DNA from: Pempheris klunzingeri | Lineage: Eukaryota > Chordata > Actinopteri > Acropomatiformes > Pempheridae | Direction of reading: 5' to 3' | Assembly: GCF_042242105.1 (NCBI RefSeq) | Contig: NC_092029.1 | Location: 8,185,885-8,249,884 of the forward strand | DNA length: 64,000 bases | Part shown: positions 12,535-24,176 of the stretch, one piece after another | How positions within the stretch are numbered: position 1 is the first letter of the stretch | Layout of the letters: each line of letters begins with the position of its first letter | The notes under the pieces: generated by a model | Databases searched by the model: none | What the model saw: only the letters and a program-made list of their open reading frames with translations | What the model was told of the DNA's origin: nothing | Position numbers and translations under genes: made by a program

Positions 12535-12830
12535 TTCCTGATCTGCTGTCTCAGTTGATGCTTTTTAAAAAGCTGCTCAAAACACATTTATTCAAACTGG
12601 CCCTTTTTTCTCACCTCCTGCTGTTTGGTGTTTATGAGCGATGATTGGTGTGTTTTAGATCTGATCCTCATTATGGCTGATTGCTGTTCTTTTACTGTTT
12701 TTATGATCTCATTCATGATATTATCAAATATATTTTGTTTCTATTTTTCTCCTGTGAAGCACTTTGTGACTCTGTTCTGTGAAAAGTGCTATACTAAATG
12801 AACTTTAATTACTTTTACTTACTTTTAATT
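12535..12830 (+). mobile_element. 3' end of a non-LTR retrotransposon (LINE tail)
   Basis: The segment has the layout of a fish LINE 3' UTR: TTTTTAAAAAGCTGCTCAAA, ACACATTTATTCAAACTGG, then GTGAAGCACTTTGTGACTCT, TGTGAAAAGTGCTATACTAA, ATGAACTTTAATTACTTTTA and a short TTACTTACTTTT tail. No reverse-transcriptase coding sequence is attached, so it is a 5'-truncated remnant. L2/CR1-like is my best guess; the clade is uncertain. Confidence 0.55.
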
Positions 12831-13834
12831 ACCTGGAATATTTTGACAGGCTTGAAATTAATATATATAATATATAAGGCTACAAAAAAAAAGAGCAGAA
12901 ACAATATCTTTATAAAATTGTTCTCTTCCTGCCATAACGTTATTTAAGTTCCCACCATTTTGAGAGGACGGAGGATGTCACCCCCTCCCCCGATGTGTAT
13001 AACAACACTAGAAAACCCAGGATGTCCTCTTTACAGGACTCAGATAGACTGCATGAATAGTGCTTGGCTCCCACACAGGCCAAAAGTGAATTACCAGGTG
13101 GGTGTCCATATTCTTATTAGGTGAGCAGTGGTGGAACCATAGACAGATTAAAACATGCTTCACTTCATAATCACACAGCCAAAACAAGCACAGAGGTTAT
13201 AAATACCAAACAAATATATTGCCGTACGTCCCCTTATATGAAAAGATGTTTCAAGTACCTGGTGACTGCAGCTGTCGGATAAATACGGAGTAAAGAACAA
13301 TGTTTTCCTTAAAAACTACAGTACAAGTGAAGCAGTCATACACACACACACACACACACACACACTTAAACCAATGAGTATGGTCAAACACATTATTGTT
13401 CACACAGATGTTGTCTCCCTCTCACATTCCTCACCCAAGATGAAGGTAGTAGACCAGTCTGGAGACCATAGTGTTTGTCTGCGTCTGCCTCCAGTCAAAC
13501 GCTCTTTAACACGGCATGACCTACTGGCCATGTGCTGGGAGACAATGCTAAAACACTCACACACTGTGAATTAGTGGATTAGTCAAAGAAGGTCAATCAG
13601 ATTTTGCTGCTCCTCCATCGGCCCCTCCCCACTTCTGATCTCCTGTCAACTTACCTCCCCCATCAACCCCCCTCCAAGTACTACAGCCCATCCGTTCACT
13701 CTGTCCAGTTACTCCACATCAGATACTGCCTCCTCACACATTATGGCAGCATGGTTTGATGCATGTGACGAGGGTGTATCAGGTGGACAGTAGAGTAATT
13801 GCGTAGGCTGTTGCAAAGACATCTAACATTTCAT

Positions 13835-14100
13835 TTTCTATTCATTCATTCATTCTCTATAACACTTATCCTTTACAGTAGGTCATAGGAGAGGTGGGGT
13901 ACACCCTGGACTGGTTGCAGGGCTGACAAAAAGTGACAGACAACCACTCACACTCAATTTAAAGTCACCAGTTAACCGGCCCTGTATGTCTTTGGACTGT
14001 GGGGGGACACCGGAGTGGCTGGAGAACATGCAAACTCCAGCCAGCAGCTTCAAACCTTCTTGCTGAGAGGCAACAGTGCTAACAACGACACCATAGTTGT
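13835..14100 (+). repeat. Dispersed fish repeat ('GTCTTTGGACTGTGGG' family), copy 1
   Basis: Phrases include CATTCATTCATTCTCTATAA, GGTACACCCTGGACTGGTTG, AGTGACAGACAACCACTCAC, CTGTATGTCTTTGGACTGTG, AACATGCAAACTCCAG and CTTCTTGCTGAGAGGCAACA. It is degenerate and partly deleted. A copy in the opposite orientation is at 45441-45640. Confidence 0.65.
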
Positions 14101-15082
14101 ATTTGGAGTTTTTCTGCCAAAGATTGATTTTAATATTACAACTTAAGGTTCATGCTTTACTAGGTCACCTTTTATAAATGAGCAGGTTGCTGTTCTAGAG
14201 GAAGAGATTGCTCAGGTACGCCCCCTGGTGTTTGTTGGTACACATAACAACAACAACTACATCCTTGAATCAAAATGCAAATGATCTCCAAGTACTTGAC
14301 CCACCAACAGAGTGTGAAACTCGTGCTGTATCACACTTAACTCTCAGCTGACTGTTTTTGCCTCTGCAACTCAAATCTCCCATGCAGGACAATAAAAACT
14401 TGTTTTAAGAACAACAGAAAGATCAGTACAGCACATTGGACCATGAAGTTAAAATTCAAGATCATGAAAACTTGCTATTTGCAATTTATGTACTTTAAAA
14501 ACAACATATCTTTGAAGTGGAAAAGATTTTTATTACCCCCTTGAGAGTGACCAGACCCCACACAAATATTTAGCACTCCAGCAAACACGGTGATTCTAAA
14601 CAGCCTCAGGAGAGGTGGCAACTTCAGGGAAAAATGCAAGATTTCCTGTGACTGTTCATGTAAATGTTCTTCCAGGCGTAAGTTTTTAGTAACAGAGGTT
14701 GAAAGTAGAAATGCTGCAAATCATATCTTCAAACAGAAACACAACTGTTGAGCTACATTATTTACAAAACATATGAACGAACCCGCTCATTCTTTTAAAG
14801 GAAACAAACAATATATCTGTACAATATTATTCTGTTCATAACATACGCACAAGGCTGAACTTTCAGAGTTTGCAGTTCTGGAGAGAAAACAATCATCTGC
14901 AACACACAAACATTGTATGAAGGAGATCTGTCTTTCTGAAAATCTCAAACAGGGGACATAAGAATGTTAAAAAAAAAAAAAAAATTATGGAAACTGGATG
15001 AATGCAGAGAAATGAGCAGATGTTAAACTTGGGGGGAACTGAGTGAGCATCATTTCTTACCTTTTTACTCATCTTCACGTGT

Positions 15083-17982
15083 TCACTTGCCCCTCAAGTC
15101 TCTGAACATCTTGGAGTACATGTCTTTCTGTTTGTCCAAGCTGTCTTTACAGCATCTGAAACATGAACAGCATTTACACACAAGGATACCTTCAGAGGGG
15201 GTCTGTGGCCTCGGCTAGCTCTGCTACTTTACACTAAAACACCGGTGTCTGCAGTGTGTCATCACAAGTTTGTCTTACGTTGCCACTTTCCTCAGTAGGT
15301 TGTTAATGTCACTGTCAAAGGGCTTCTTTGCTTGAGCAGATATGAGGCAACCCTGCGCGCTCTCGTACTCATGCAGCTCCAGATACGCCTGACAGAGATG
15401 ACATCAGTCTGAATAATGGACGGATTGTTATCTAGAGTGTAAGCAATTAGCGACATAGGGGCCCCAGAGGAGAAGGAAAAGCTGCTCATGAACTCATAGT
15501 GGCTTTTATGGCTCATCGCAGTGTCTAAAGTTAAAAGGAAATAGTTAGATGTACTTTCAAATTACCTGGTGTTCATTGAATTCAAACTAAATGTATTGAT
15601 GTGATAAATGACTAACTCCTACAGTTCAAAAAGGATTGAACATCAATTGCATCTGGTTCCGTCTGCGTCTCTATTTTTAACCTCCTTTTTAAAAGAAATT
15701 TACTATCATTGACCTTAAATGTCTCCAAGGACTTTTATCTGATGGTTTGGAGAATGAATGACCTAACAAAAGGCCCGTCTGACCTGTCCGCAGCGGAAAA
15801 GAGCCTTTGTGTTGGCGGAGTCTATCTCCAAGGCTTTGTTGCCGTATTTCAGGGCTTTGTGCGGGCTGTCCAGACGGAGCTCAGTGAGAGACAGGTTCAG
15901 ATAGAGAGGAAGCAGTGCTGTCTTGATCCTCTCCCTCTCTGCATCGCTCTGCGTTTCCCTGTTCCCCAGCAGCATCGCTGCCTGTGCGCCAAACAGACTC
16001 CATTACAAAGTGCATTTTCACCTTTACCAGTGTACCACACAGAAACACTGCTTTACCTGTTTATAACGATCTTTGGCGTTGTCATAACGGCTCTGGTTGA
16101 AGCATCGATTGCCAAAGCTGCGCAGTGTGTTGACAACTTCAAGTAGCGTGGACAGAGAAACTGTGTTCTGCTCCTCCTGAAGACAGTGAAGGTAAAAAGC
16201 AACGTGAAGTAGCCAGCAATACAAACAGAAAATTCTGAAAGGGCTTTTCACCCTTCTGCCTTATTTTGTCTATAAAAACAAACTCTTTTACGTTAAGAGC
16301 AATAGGTTACAGGCTTTAAATATAATCATATATAATTGGCTGTGAATTCTGGAGGCAAATATAACAACATTCCTTGACGGTGACAACAGCAGGACACCTA
16401 CCGGACTGAGTGCGGTAAAGTCGTCCACTTGTCTGGAGTCCAGGTAGTCGAGGATCTGAACCTCATACAGAACCACGGCAGCAGCAGGAATGAACGGAGG
16501 ACAGCCCATGTCCCCGTACGCATACCGGGGCTGGAAGAGGAAACGAGAGAACTCTCCTTTCTTCATGGTCAACAGACCCAGCTCCAGTCCGATCAGAGTC
16601 ACATCTGTTGGGATGAAAATTTCACTTCATTTCAATTTTGCAATCACACAGAAAAGGCCAACAAAAAGGCCACAATTTTAAAACGTTAACAGGCAAATCA
16701 GTGTTGAACCCGCACAAGGAGTCACTGACCTCTCCCTAACTTCATCATCCGGGGGTACTTGAGGTTTGTGGTGGTTTCAAAAGGCTGGTCAGAATACTCC
16801 AGGAAACCAGAGTAGTGGACTTGAGGATGAAAAAGAGTAAGGAGAAGTAATAGCAGAACAAATCTGGCAAATAATAGCTCTGTTTTTAGATCACGATTGC
16901 ACACGTATATACTCAGTACTGAAGCGTTTTCGGGTACAGGAGGACCCTCTCCAGGCTGGACCACCTCTTTCAGGATCCCTCCATCTCCCAAGATATCGTT
17001 CATCTGCTGATGAAGCTGCTCAAACGGACTCTACAATGACAAGAAATAAGCATCAGCGCTGTTTTCACAGTTAATTCAGTCTGTGTGTAAAGTTACCTGT
17101 AAGTGTTGAACCAGCAGGATAGTTATTAGTCTAGTGTTATTCTTAGTCAGAAAAGTAGACACCGTAGATAAAACTATTCAGAAATTAGAAAATTTAGTTG
17201 CAGATTCGCAACCTTTTAAACAAAGACAAATCTACAGAAATTACAAAACCACAGATAAAGAAAAATGCTGTAAAATAACAAATCAAACAAACAAACAGTT
17301 TCACACAGAGGAAAATTGAGTTATTTACTCTTCTGTGATTTCTTGTTGGTGATTTGTTTTGTCGTTTGCGTCACACTGATGCTGCTGTGCAACATGGATT
17401 ATTAAATTCACAATATAATTCTACTGTCCAATATTTATTTTGTAAACACTCACAATTGGTTCAGTTCACCAGTTTTGGCAGACCCCCATTTTACCATTTG
17501 TTTGGTTTTTATCGTTTGTCAAGTCACATTGTGTTGATGATCTGTTCTCCTGATGACTTTAACATTCAAGTTTGAAGACAAAAAGTTGTGATGATAATGT
17601 TGTTGCACTGAATTCAGATCATGTCTAAGCCTCAGTCCTTTTAATAGTGAATAAGGCTAATTTCTTTAGCTTTAGAAAAGACTAAGACTAGGCCTATTCA
17701 AACTTTTGACTAATGACAAACATGTAAACATAACATTTCTACAGTCACAACTGAAGCTAACTAACACAAACACGATCATATAACATGAAGTCTGTGGACA
17801 CAAACATCTGCTAATGACATTAACTATGCTAATAACTATGCTAGCACTTAGCCTGTTAGCTTCGTTAGCCATGCTAGCTAAGCTAAACCAATTAAACATG
17901 TTCATTTACTCACCGGAGTACTCAGCCGCTCCTCGGCGTTTATCAGCCTCCGGTGACCGAATATCAGCCCGTTTCCTGACAT
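15083..17982 (-). CDS. fkbp6: FKBP prolyl isomerase family member 6 (inactive FKBP domain plus TPR co-chaperone)
   Basis: Eight exons join in phase into a complete 326-residue protein (human FKBP6 is 327): 17982-17914, 17030-16913, 16819-16730, 16604-16402, 16176-16057, 15981-15784, 15388-15279 and 15155-15083. The FKBP fold covers about residues 55-147, with IHYSGFLEY, LIGLELGLLTMKKGEFSRFL and YAYGDMGCPPFIP. The TPR part follows: FGNRCFNQSRYDNAKDRYK near 181-199, LPLYLNLSLTELRLDSP near 224-240, ALEIDSANTKALFRCGQ near 250-266, then AYLELHEYESAQ. It ends MYSKMFRDLRGK. In the family this is an HSP90-linked germ-line co-chaperone for meiosis and piRNA loading whose FKBP domain is thought inactive. 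Introns are mostly 75-400 bp; intron 1 is 883 bp. The first 23 residues (exon 1) are least certain, supported by a clean donor and phase but little homology. Confidence 0.95.
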
Positions 17983-19417
17983 TTAGCCGGTGGTGAAGAC
18001 AGGTTCAACTCTGCGCTATTCAACAGGAGGCTTAAATGTGAGTAAAAGTGGCTTCTGACTTTGTTTTGGCGCTCAGGTTCGAGTCAGGTGTCATAATGAG
18101 GCTCCACTGTGAGCAGCCCAGCAGTACAGGAACAAACCTCAACAGAAAGTCTCTACATCATTGATAACATATCAAAAAACCTAAGAAATTAAGCTGGATT
18201 ACTGCATTGACAGATACTGAAAGCAGTAATGCTGCAATTAAATGATGAGTGAAGCTTGTCCTGTTGTCAGTACTACTGTGTTTGACATGAAACATGGATT
18301 GTTGGACGCACAGTTCAGGTGCCAGTTTATGTTTCCTTATATGAAAATATATTAATATCGTGATGTTGCTTTAAAATATTATTCTAGTGTTAGGAAGTAA
18401 AAAGTGGTACCTGTGTATGGTTAAGAAACACCTTTGAAAAATACTTGGATCTCTTTTCATAAGTTAAAGAGGAGACTTTGAGTTAAAAACATAGTGGCTC
18501 CTCTCAGAGGTCCAGACAGTACAGAAGGTGTCCAGTTTACTGACTTCACTACTACAATTAAAATGATCCTTTTAAGTACGATTCTTCAAAGCAATACAGT
18601 AGCTACATGTATTTTCTGGATGTCACACACCAACTTGGTCCCAAAGTCTTTTTCCATCTGTGATTTTAGGAGCTATCTATTATGTGTTCTTTGGTGTTGT
18701 TTCTCCAGAAAATAATGATAATAGTAATAATACATTTTATTTATAGGCGCCTTTCAAGGCACTCAAGGACACCGTACAACACACAAAATGAAGACAATGT
18801 GTCCGGACATTCATTTTGCAGAGAGTATTTAATGTAAATACATTTTAAACTAATATATACAACCAGCAGTAAAATCAGTATGTATTTGTGATGGCTCATC
18901 TCTTCATGAAGCCCCAAAGCACATTTTTTTTCATTCTTTCTTCTTAAAAATAAAATTTGATTTCTTCTTGCTGTCTGAACAGGTAATCAATTTCTTCATC
19001 AGTACTACACTATATGTATAAATATAATACTAACATTACAGGAGAAATATTGCTGACTGATCTCAGCGTTGCAACAATAAATTGATTTTAAATCGGTCAT
19101 ATCTAGCAGCTGTAAATCCAGTCTTTTCCAGAATGCTACCGGTGTCATCTCCTCTATTACCTTTTACATTATAGTATGAAGTGTGTAAAGAAACGGTACA
19201 AAACAATATTCAAACTGTACAGAATACGTTTTAAAAAAACACTATTTTTAAATAGACAAAATTGGCCATTTGTACATGGAGGGATCTGACTATTCTCTCA
19301 TCAACAAAGTTACAGTATTAACGTTATCATGAACTTAGCAGTACAACCTTTGAAAGTGAACCCACTGGGATGTATCTGGATCTGAGATAAACCTAAGATT
19401 TCCTTGTTGTGTTTTCA
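17983..19417. other. Intergenic region between the fkbp6 5' end and the tmem244 3' end
   Basis: This holds the fkbp6 5' flank (no TATA box recognised; a GCTAGC/TTAGC-rich stretch lies just inside intron 1 at about 17820-17890), a short retroelement-like tail at 18712-18800, and AT-rich unremarkable DNA that probably includes the tmem244 3' UTR. No coding exon was found. Confidence 0.6.
18712..18800 (+). repeat. Short retroelement tail-like repeat
   Basis: AATAATACATTTTATTTATA followed by GGCGCCTTTCAAGGCACTCA and AGGACACCGTACAACA is a recurrent fish sequence that reads like the reverse complement of a retroelement 3' end. It is only about 90 bp long and carries no coding content. Confidence 0.5.
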
Positions 19418-22400
19418 CTAGAAGTTCTGTAGCTCAGCTGGATAGACAAAGTTGCTCCTGAAGAGTTTATAGGCCAGGAGCTGTCCTCCAAATATCATCA
19501 TCACCAGGCCTGAACCTGCAGAGAAAGGTTTTTAATAAATTAGATGAAGAGGTTCAACCAGAGGTAGATCTGGAGGCCAGCGGCCGTCCTTAAGAAGCCT
19601 GAATCTGAAGGAAATGAGTTGTAGTGAGTCTGGGAACGGGCAAAGGTTGGTTTTATCTTTGCCAGAAAGACATGGAGAGATATAGAGAGAGGAGTTTTCA
19701 CGTTCCGTAAATGGGATTGGAGACAGATAAGGAAACACACAGAGAGGTAGAGAGCAAGTAGACATCTTACCCAGAGCTATCCACCAGTGCTCAGCTGAAG
19801 GGAAGTCTGACATCACTGCAGAAACATGGAGACTGTGTGTGAAATGTTAAAAACTTCCTGTACAAACTAGGCACACAAAGAATTCTTCATTATAGTGTTT
19901 GCTTTCTTTTATTTTTGGTCAAACGGCTGTCATGAATTTATGCTGATCCTTATGCTGATTATGCTGATCCCCTAATTCTATAAAAATAGACACATACATG
20001 GATTGTGCCCGTGTGTGTGTGTGCCTCTACATCTTTTAACCGCAGCCACGATATCCAGTTACATAACCAGGCCTCCAATCCTATCAGCTGTTCCACTCTT
20101 TTGATCCACTTTGTGTGTGTGTGTGTGTTTACCTGCTACGGTCATTGCGACATGCAGTAGTGTGACAGTTATGGCGTAATCCCAGACCCACTCCTCTACA
20201 ATCCAGGCGAACACCAGCCCTCCCAAAACATAGGTCACTTCTGTGGAGATCACACCAACTGGAGGGAGAAAATGCCTCATGATATTCTGCCTCGTCTCTT
20301 TATTTTCTAATAAGCTTTACAACCACACGTCCAATTGTCATACAACGCCACGTTTAATCGTACGCTACAGCAGAAAGCAAAAGAGATCAGTCACAATAAA
20401 AGTCAGACTAAGTCTTAAGTCAGCGTGGCTAAACCCCTTCACACTACAGGATAACATATCCTCAGCTTCTGCAACAGCTCCGACAGACCACGGGCCTTTT
20501 TCACAGCAGACATTTTGTAAAAAAGGCCCAGGATGATGCATTAATGACAGCTCAGCTTTATTCAAGACGGTGTGACAGTGGCGTTACTAGTGTGAAAATA
20601 CTGCATTCAAAATCTTACATAAGTAAAAGTACATGGTCATTAGAAAAACACTTAATTGATCAAACGTAGAAGTAGTCATGATGCAGCAGACTGGTTGTCA
20701 GTGGTAATATATAATAATCCATATTAAACAATTGGATTACTATTACTGAAGGATTAATGTGTAAGCAGCTTTTTCATGTTGTTGCTGGTGGATGTGAAGC
20801 TACAGTAATATTAAATTAACTTAATCTATAACAGTGCTTCATATTAACAATAATAATAATAAAAAGATGATGATGTGTTTTGTGTGTAAATCCTAAATCT
20901 TCAAAATAACTTATTAAAACAATGTCGAATTGATATAGTGAAGCATAAAGTAGAACAATTGGAATTGTTGATTGATTGATTTTATTTTCAAGTCATGCAC
21001 AAAAAAAGGGCCCAACCCTGAAGTGTTTACAAGACACCAGAATTACAGCTGCAGTGGTAAAACATTTCATTACAACATTACAGGTTACCTGCTCTCCAAC
21101 TCAAGCTTTTCATGATCATCAAAAGAAATCAGCATAAATGGAGGAAATTTTACTAAATAGTACATCCCTCACGCCCTCATTGACGGGACGGCAAAACAAA
21201 AAAATCAACCTCATTCTCAACACCTGTAGTGGAGTAGAAGGTTCATATCTTTAAAACGTAGCATGAAACCTAAGTAGTTAAGTTAAAGAGTAGTACTTTA
21301 ACATTGTACTTAAGCAGAGTACTCGAGTAAATGTGCTTAGTTAGACTCCACCAGTGCGACTCACCGAGGTATTTGGGGTTCTGCCATGACGGTTGTGTTG
21401 TGTAGTCAAATGGAGCCAACAAGCTGTTGATCTCATGAACCCTACAGACACACCACAGGGGGACAAAGAAGTGCTCAAACTATAACCAGTGCTTATTTAT
21501 TCTGATGGAAATTAACTTTGTCTCTTATTGCAGCAGGTCTCAGTATTGGCGTGCGTACCTGAGTATTCCGATGCAGAGACTGACGGCGACGTAGTAGAGA
21601 GAGTAGAAGCACACCATGCACATCAACAGATTCTGCAGGACGACCTGAGGAGACACAACAGTAACGTTATATACGCTGAGTAATAGTGGGTTTTAATTTT
21701 GCATAAAACCTGCTGTGGGAGGAACAGTCAGTCTTATCTGTAATTTCAGTCGCTGATACAGAATATTACTTGATCTATATCCAGCTACTCTGTCTTCCTG
21801 CCAGCGTGTTTGCACAGTTGTTTCATTTTCACTTCATTTGACTCCCGAAAAAAAGCTGAAATTACAACCCCGTGCCAGGTTAAACACCCAAATCAATGAC
21901 ATATAAGCTGTTAATCAATGAGGGGATGAAATTTGATGCCTTCTGGCTTTAGAAACATCGTCCATCGACCATCTGCGGAAGTTTGCTTCAAATAAACAAG
22001 AGACCCATGAATACCAAGAGGAACATAATCCTTCATGTCAGTGATTTTAATATGTCTGGAAAACCCTACATGTGGAGACATTTACTGGAAAGACGTCATC
22101 ATTATTTGATGCATTGTGCGTGTCCCAAAGCTGACAGAAAAAATACATCCTCCTCTCCCTCGTGCTCTCCTTTCCTTCGTGACCCAGAAAACCGGCGCTC
22201 ATGACAGGAGATAGCAGCAAAGAGTCGCTGCCTGCTTGCTTAAGTCTCCTTTCATAGATGATTAACTGCAGCCTTTACAGGAAATGGGCTACACCTTCTG
22301 AGAGATAAAGACCTTTCTCCTTCGCGGCTGACATTTCTGCTTGTCAAACACAGGTGTAACTAATCACATTAATAATGGGCTACTTTCCAGTCGGGTGCAC

Positions 22401-24043
22401 CGGTGCCGGGGCCCTGCATGCTGCCTCGCTGGCACACATTAATGGAATGGAGCCCCCGCTTATCTTATGAGTTACACCTGTATATTTCCTGCTGTTACTA
22501 TTCAAACGTCTGCTGCGATACAGAGCGCAGATAAGATGAATAACAACTTTCACTCCACTGTCTGTTCAAAGGAATTGTCCTAAATCTGTTGTACTGGAGT
22601 AATCTTGGTACGTGTCTCGTGTGCTACACAGTGGCTTCAAAGGCTGCAACAAACATTTCTTCTTTTTTTTTTAAATGATGAATAGGACAATTATTTTTAT
22701 TTAATCTTTATTTCTATTTTATCTATAGTCTTTGGTATTTTTATTTTTATTCAGTCTATTAAATGTCAGTATATTGTAAAGTATGTCTATCACAATATCT
22801 CACAAGTTCCAAGGTAATGCTTTCATCTGGCTAAACCTCAGAGATATTCCATTCATAGCACTGCAAACCAGAGAAAAGCAGCATATCTTCATATTTGAGG
22901 AGTTGGATGTGGAGACAGTTTGGTATTTTCAGCTACGCTGGTGACATGGTGCCATGGGTGGGTATGTCTCTCTGTCAGTTGCCACCATGTTGGTCCACAC
23001 TGAAATATCGCAACAACTATTGAATGAATTGCCTAAGTAGGCTATGGCCTCACAGAGCCGCTAGCATGATCAACAAGTGGTCAGCTAATCTGTGTTGTGG
23101 CAGTAGAGACTACAGCCTTTCACTTAGAGGATAAGTCATCGGCAGACATTTATGGTGCAAAGGTGCATCAACTGTTTTACTTTCATGCTCCTGTACTTCT
23201 TTACTTCCTCTACCTCCCTATTTAGGAAAATTCCTGCTAATAGCTTGAGGCTGCAAATATAAATGATGAATTTTTAAAACTAATCAAATCATGACCCACT
23301 TTTCTTTTTCCTTGTGGCTCACCTAAACCACAAGGAATCTATTCTCACCCTGCTCAGACAGCCATGAGGATGTGGGTGTGTCTGAAAGCAGGAAAGTAGC
23401 TGAGCTCATGCTAATACCCTGGTCAGAGCTAAACACCTTGGCTACCTCTTGGTTTATTTGTCATCTCCAGACTTAACCGTACTTTAAAAATCCTGCACTG
23501 AAAAAACAGCTTTGCGGCTTTGAATTCATGCCTCTTTCCTGGTGAGTTTTTCAAAAGCAGGTCTGAAAAGGCTAAACAGAAGTCTAATTGTGACACCAGG
23601 ACATAGATCTGATAAGCTACTCAGTAAAATGTTGATTATAACTGTAATGATGATGACATAATTCATATGACAGTTAATAAATTGGAATAAATCGTCTGTT
23701 GCCTCTACTCAAATAAATTAATGCTCAGATAAAGCAATGACAAGTAATCAGTTAATACGGTCACACAGTCTATCAACAATAAAGCTGGAAAAAAAACAGA
23801 CAGTACACTTGTTTAAGAATGCTAATCAGCTATAATTAGCTCTGTTAGGTGTTGATAAAGACCTCGCTGTGCACAGAGACTCTGCTACCTTGCAGGCAGT
23901 ACTCAGCTCTCTATCCTAACACACTTTCCAACATCTCACAGCGTCCTTACCCAGGTGTCACTGGGTGTAGTCTTGAGGGAGACGGGTCCATGGCGTTTTA
24001 TGAGCGTGAATCCACAACATCGACAGCAGTAGTCCAACAACAT
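19418..24043 (-). CDS. tmem244: Transmembrane protein 244
   Basis: Six exons give a 174-residue multi-pass membrane protein of unknown function: 24043-23951, 21644-21559, 21441-21365, 20258-20133, 19815-19771 and 19515-19418. The conserved core matches vertebrate TMEM244: VVLQNLLMCMVCFYSLYYVA from residue 32, VHEINSLLAPFDY at 61-73, PSWQNPKYL, then STEVTYVLGGLVF and VEEWVWDYAITVTLLHVAM at 106-124, and FPSAEHWWIALG at 132-143. Hydrophobic segments lie near 34-59, 85-105, 112-128 and 143-161, suggesting four membrane spans. The human protein is 128 residues; this one is longer at both ends, with a Cys-rich 31-residue first exon and a C-terminal extension ending YPAELQNF. Exon 1 was chosen because it is the only upstream ATG-plus-donor found that joins in phase to VVLQ; it is the least certain part. 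All introns are GT-AG. Confidence 0.9.
20575..21364 (-). repeat. Dispersed fish repeat in tmem244 intron 3, apparently interrupted by a second insertion
   Basis: The left part reads CTGCATTCAAAATCTTACAT, AAGTAAAAGTACATGG, ATTAATGTGTAAGCAGCTTT. The right part reads AGTAGTACTTTAACATTGTA, CTTAAGCAGAGTACTCGAGT, AGACTCCACCAGTG. Together these are the two ends of one common teleost repeat. Between them, from about 20965 to 21225, is unrelated DNA starting GATTGATTGATTTTATTTTC, which looks like a separate retroelement tail inserted into the first. Boundaries are approximate. Confidence 0.5.
21645..23950 (-). other. tmem244 intron 1 with two repeat fragments
   Basis: The 2.3-kb intron contains a degenerate copy of the 10-kb repeat family at about 22785-22935 (CACAAGTTCCAAGGTAATGC, CTCAGAGATATTCCATTCAT, GAGAAAAGCAGCATATCTTC). 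A fragment of the 6995-7270 family is at 22975-23160 (TGGTCCACACTGAAATATCG, CAACAACTATTGAATGAATT). The remainder is AT-rich and unremarkable. Confidence 0.55.
23951..24043 (-). CDS. tmem244: Candidate first coding exon of tmem244
   Basis: Thirty-one codons start MLLDYCCRCC and end KTTPSDTW before a GG|GTAAGG donor, phase 0, joining to VVLQNLL of exon 2 across a 2.3-kb intron. Human TMEM244 has APSK immediately before VVLQ, so TPSDTW is a plausible counterpart. The 20 or so residues before it have no family support. A second ATG in another frame (MDPSPSRLHPV, starting at 23992) does not join exon 2 in phase and was rejected. Confidence 0.6.
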
Positions 24044-24131
24044 GAATGGTTGCTGGTCTAAATGAGAGAATGTAGGCTACATGTGAGCATTTGTGTGTGT
24101 GTGTGTGTGTGTGTGAGAGCATGTCGGAGTC

Positions 24132-24176
24132 GGGGAAGTGGGAGGGGGGTGGTGGAAGGTGGAGGGGGGGTGGCTG
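24132..24176 (+). other. G-rich tract, possible G-quadruplex
   Basis: Four G-runs of 3 to 7 bases occur within 45 bp (GGGG, GGG, GGGGGG, GGGGGGG). The last spacer is about 14 bases, longer than in the usual quadruplex rule. The tract is about 90 bp upstream of the predicted tmem244 start and just after a GT tract. Confidence 0.4.

Larger units (their letters stand above)
11982..15082. other. Intergenic region between the arhgap18 5' end and the fkbp6 3' end
   Basis: The first 80 bp or so on the arhgap18 side are a GAAGAAG-rich stretch likely to be its 5' UTR. The rest contains TG/CA tracts (about 12225-12251, 13340-13364), a LINE-type tail (12535-12830), a dispersed repeat (13835-14100), and the likely fkbp6 3' UTR on the minus strand. 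An AATAAA signal on that strand lies at 14533-14528, about 550 bp after the stop codon. No coding gene is recognisable. Confidence 0.6.

Noticed and set aside
23953..23992. Alternative tmem244 start MDPSPSRLHPV
   Set aside because: Its frame does not join exon 2 in phase at either possible donor position; the upstream ATG at 24043 does.
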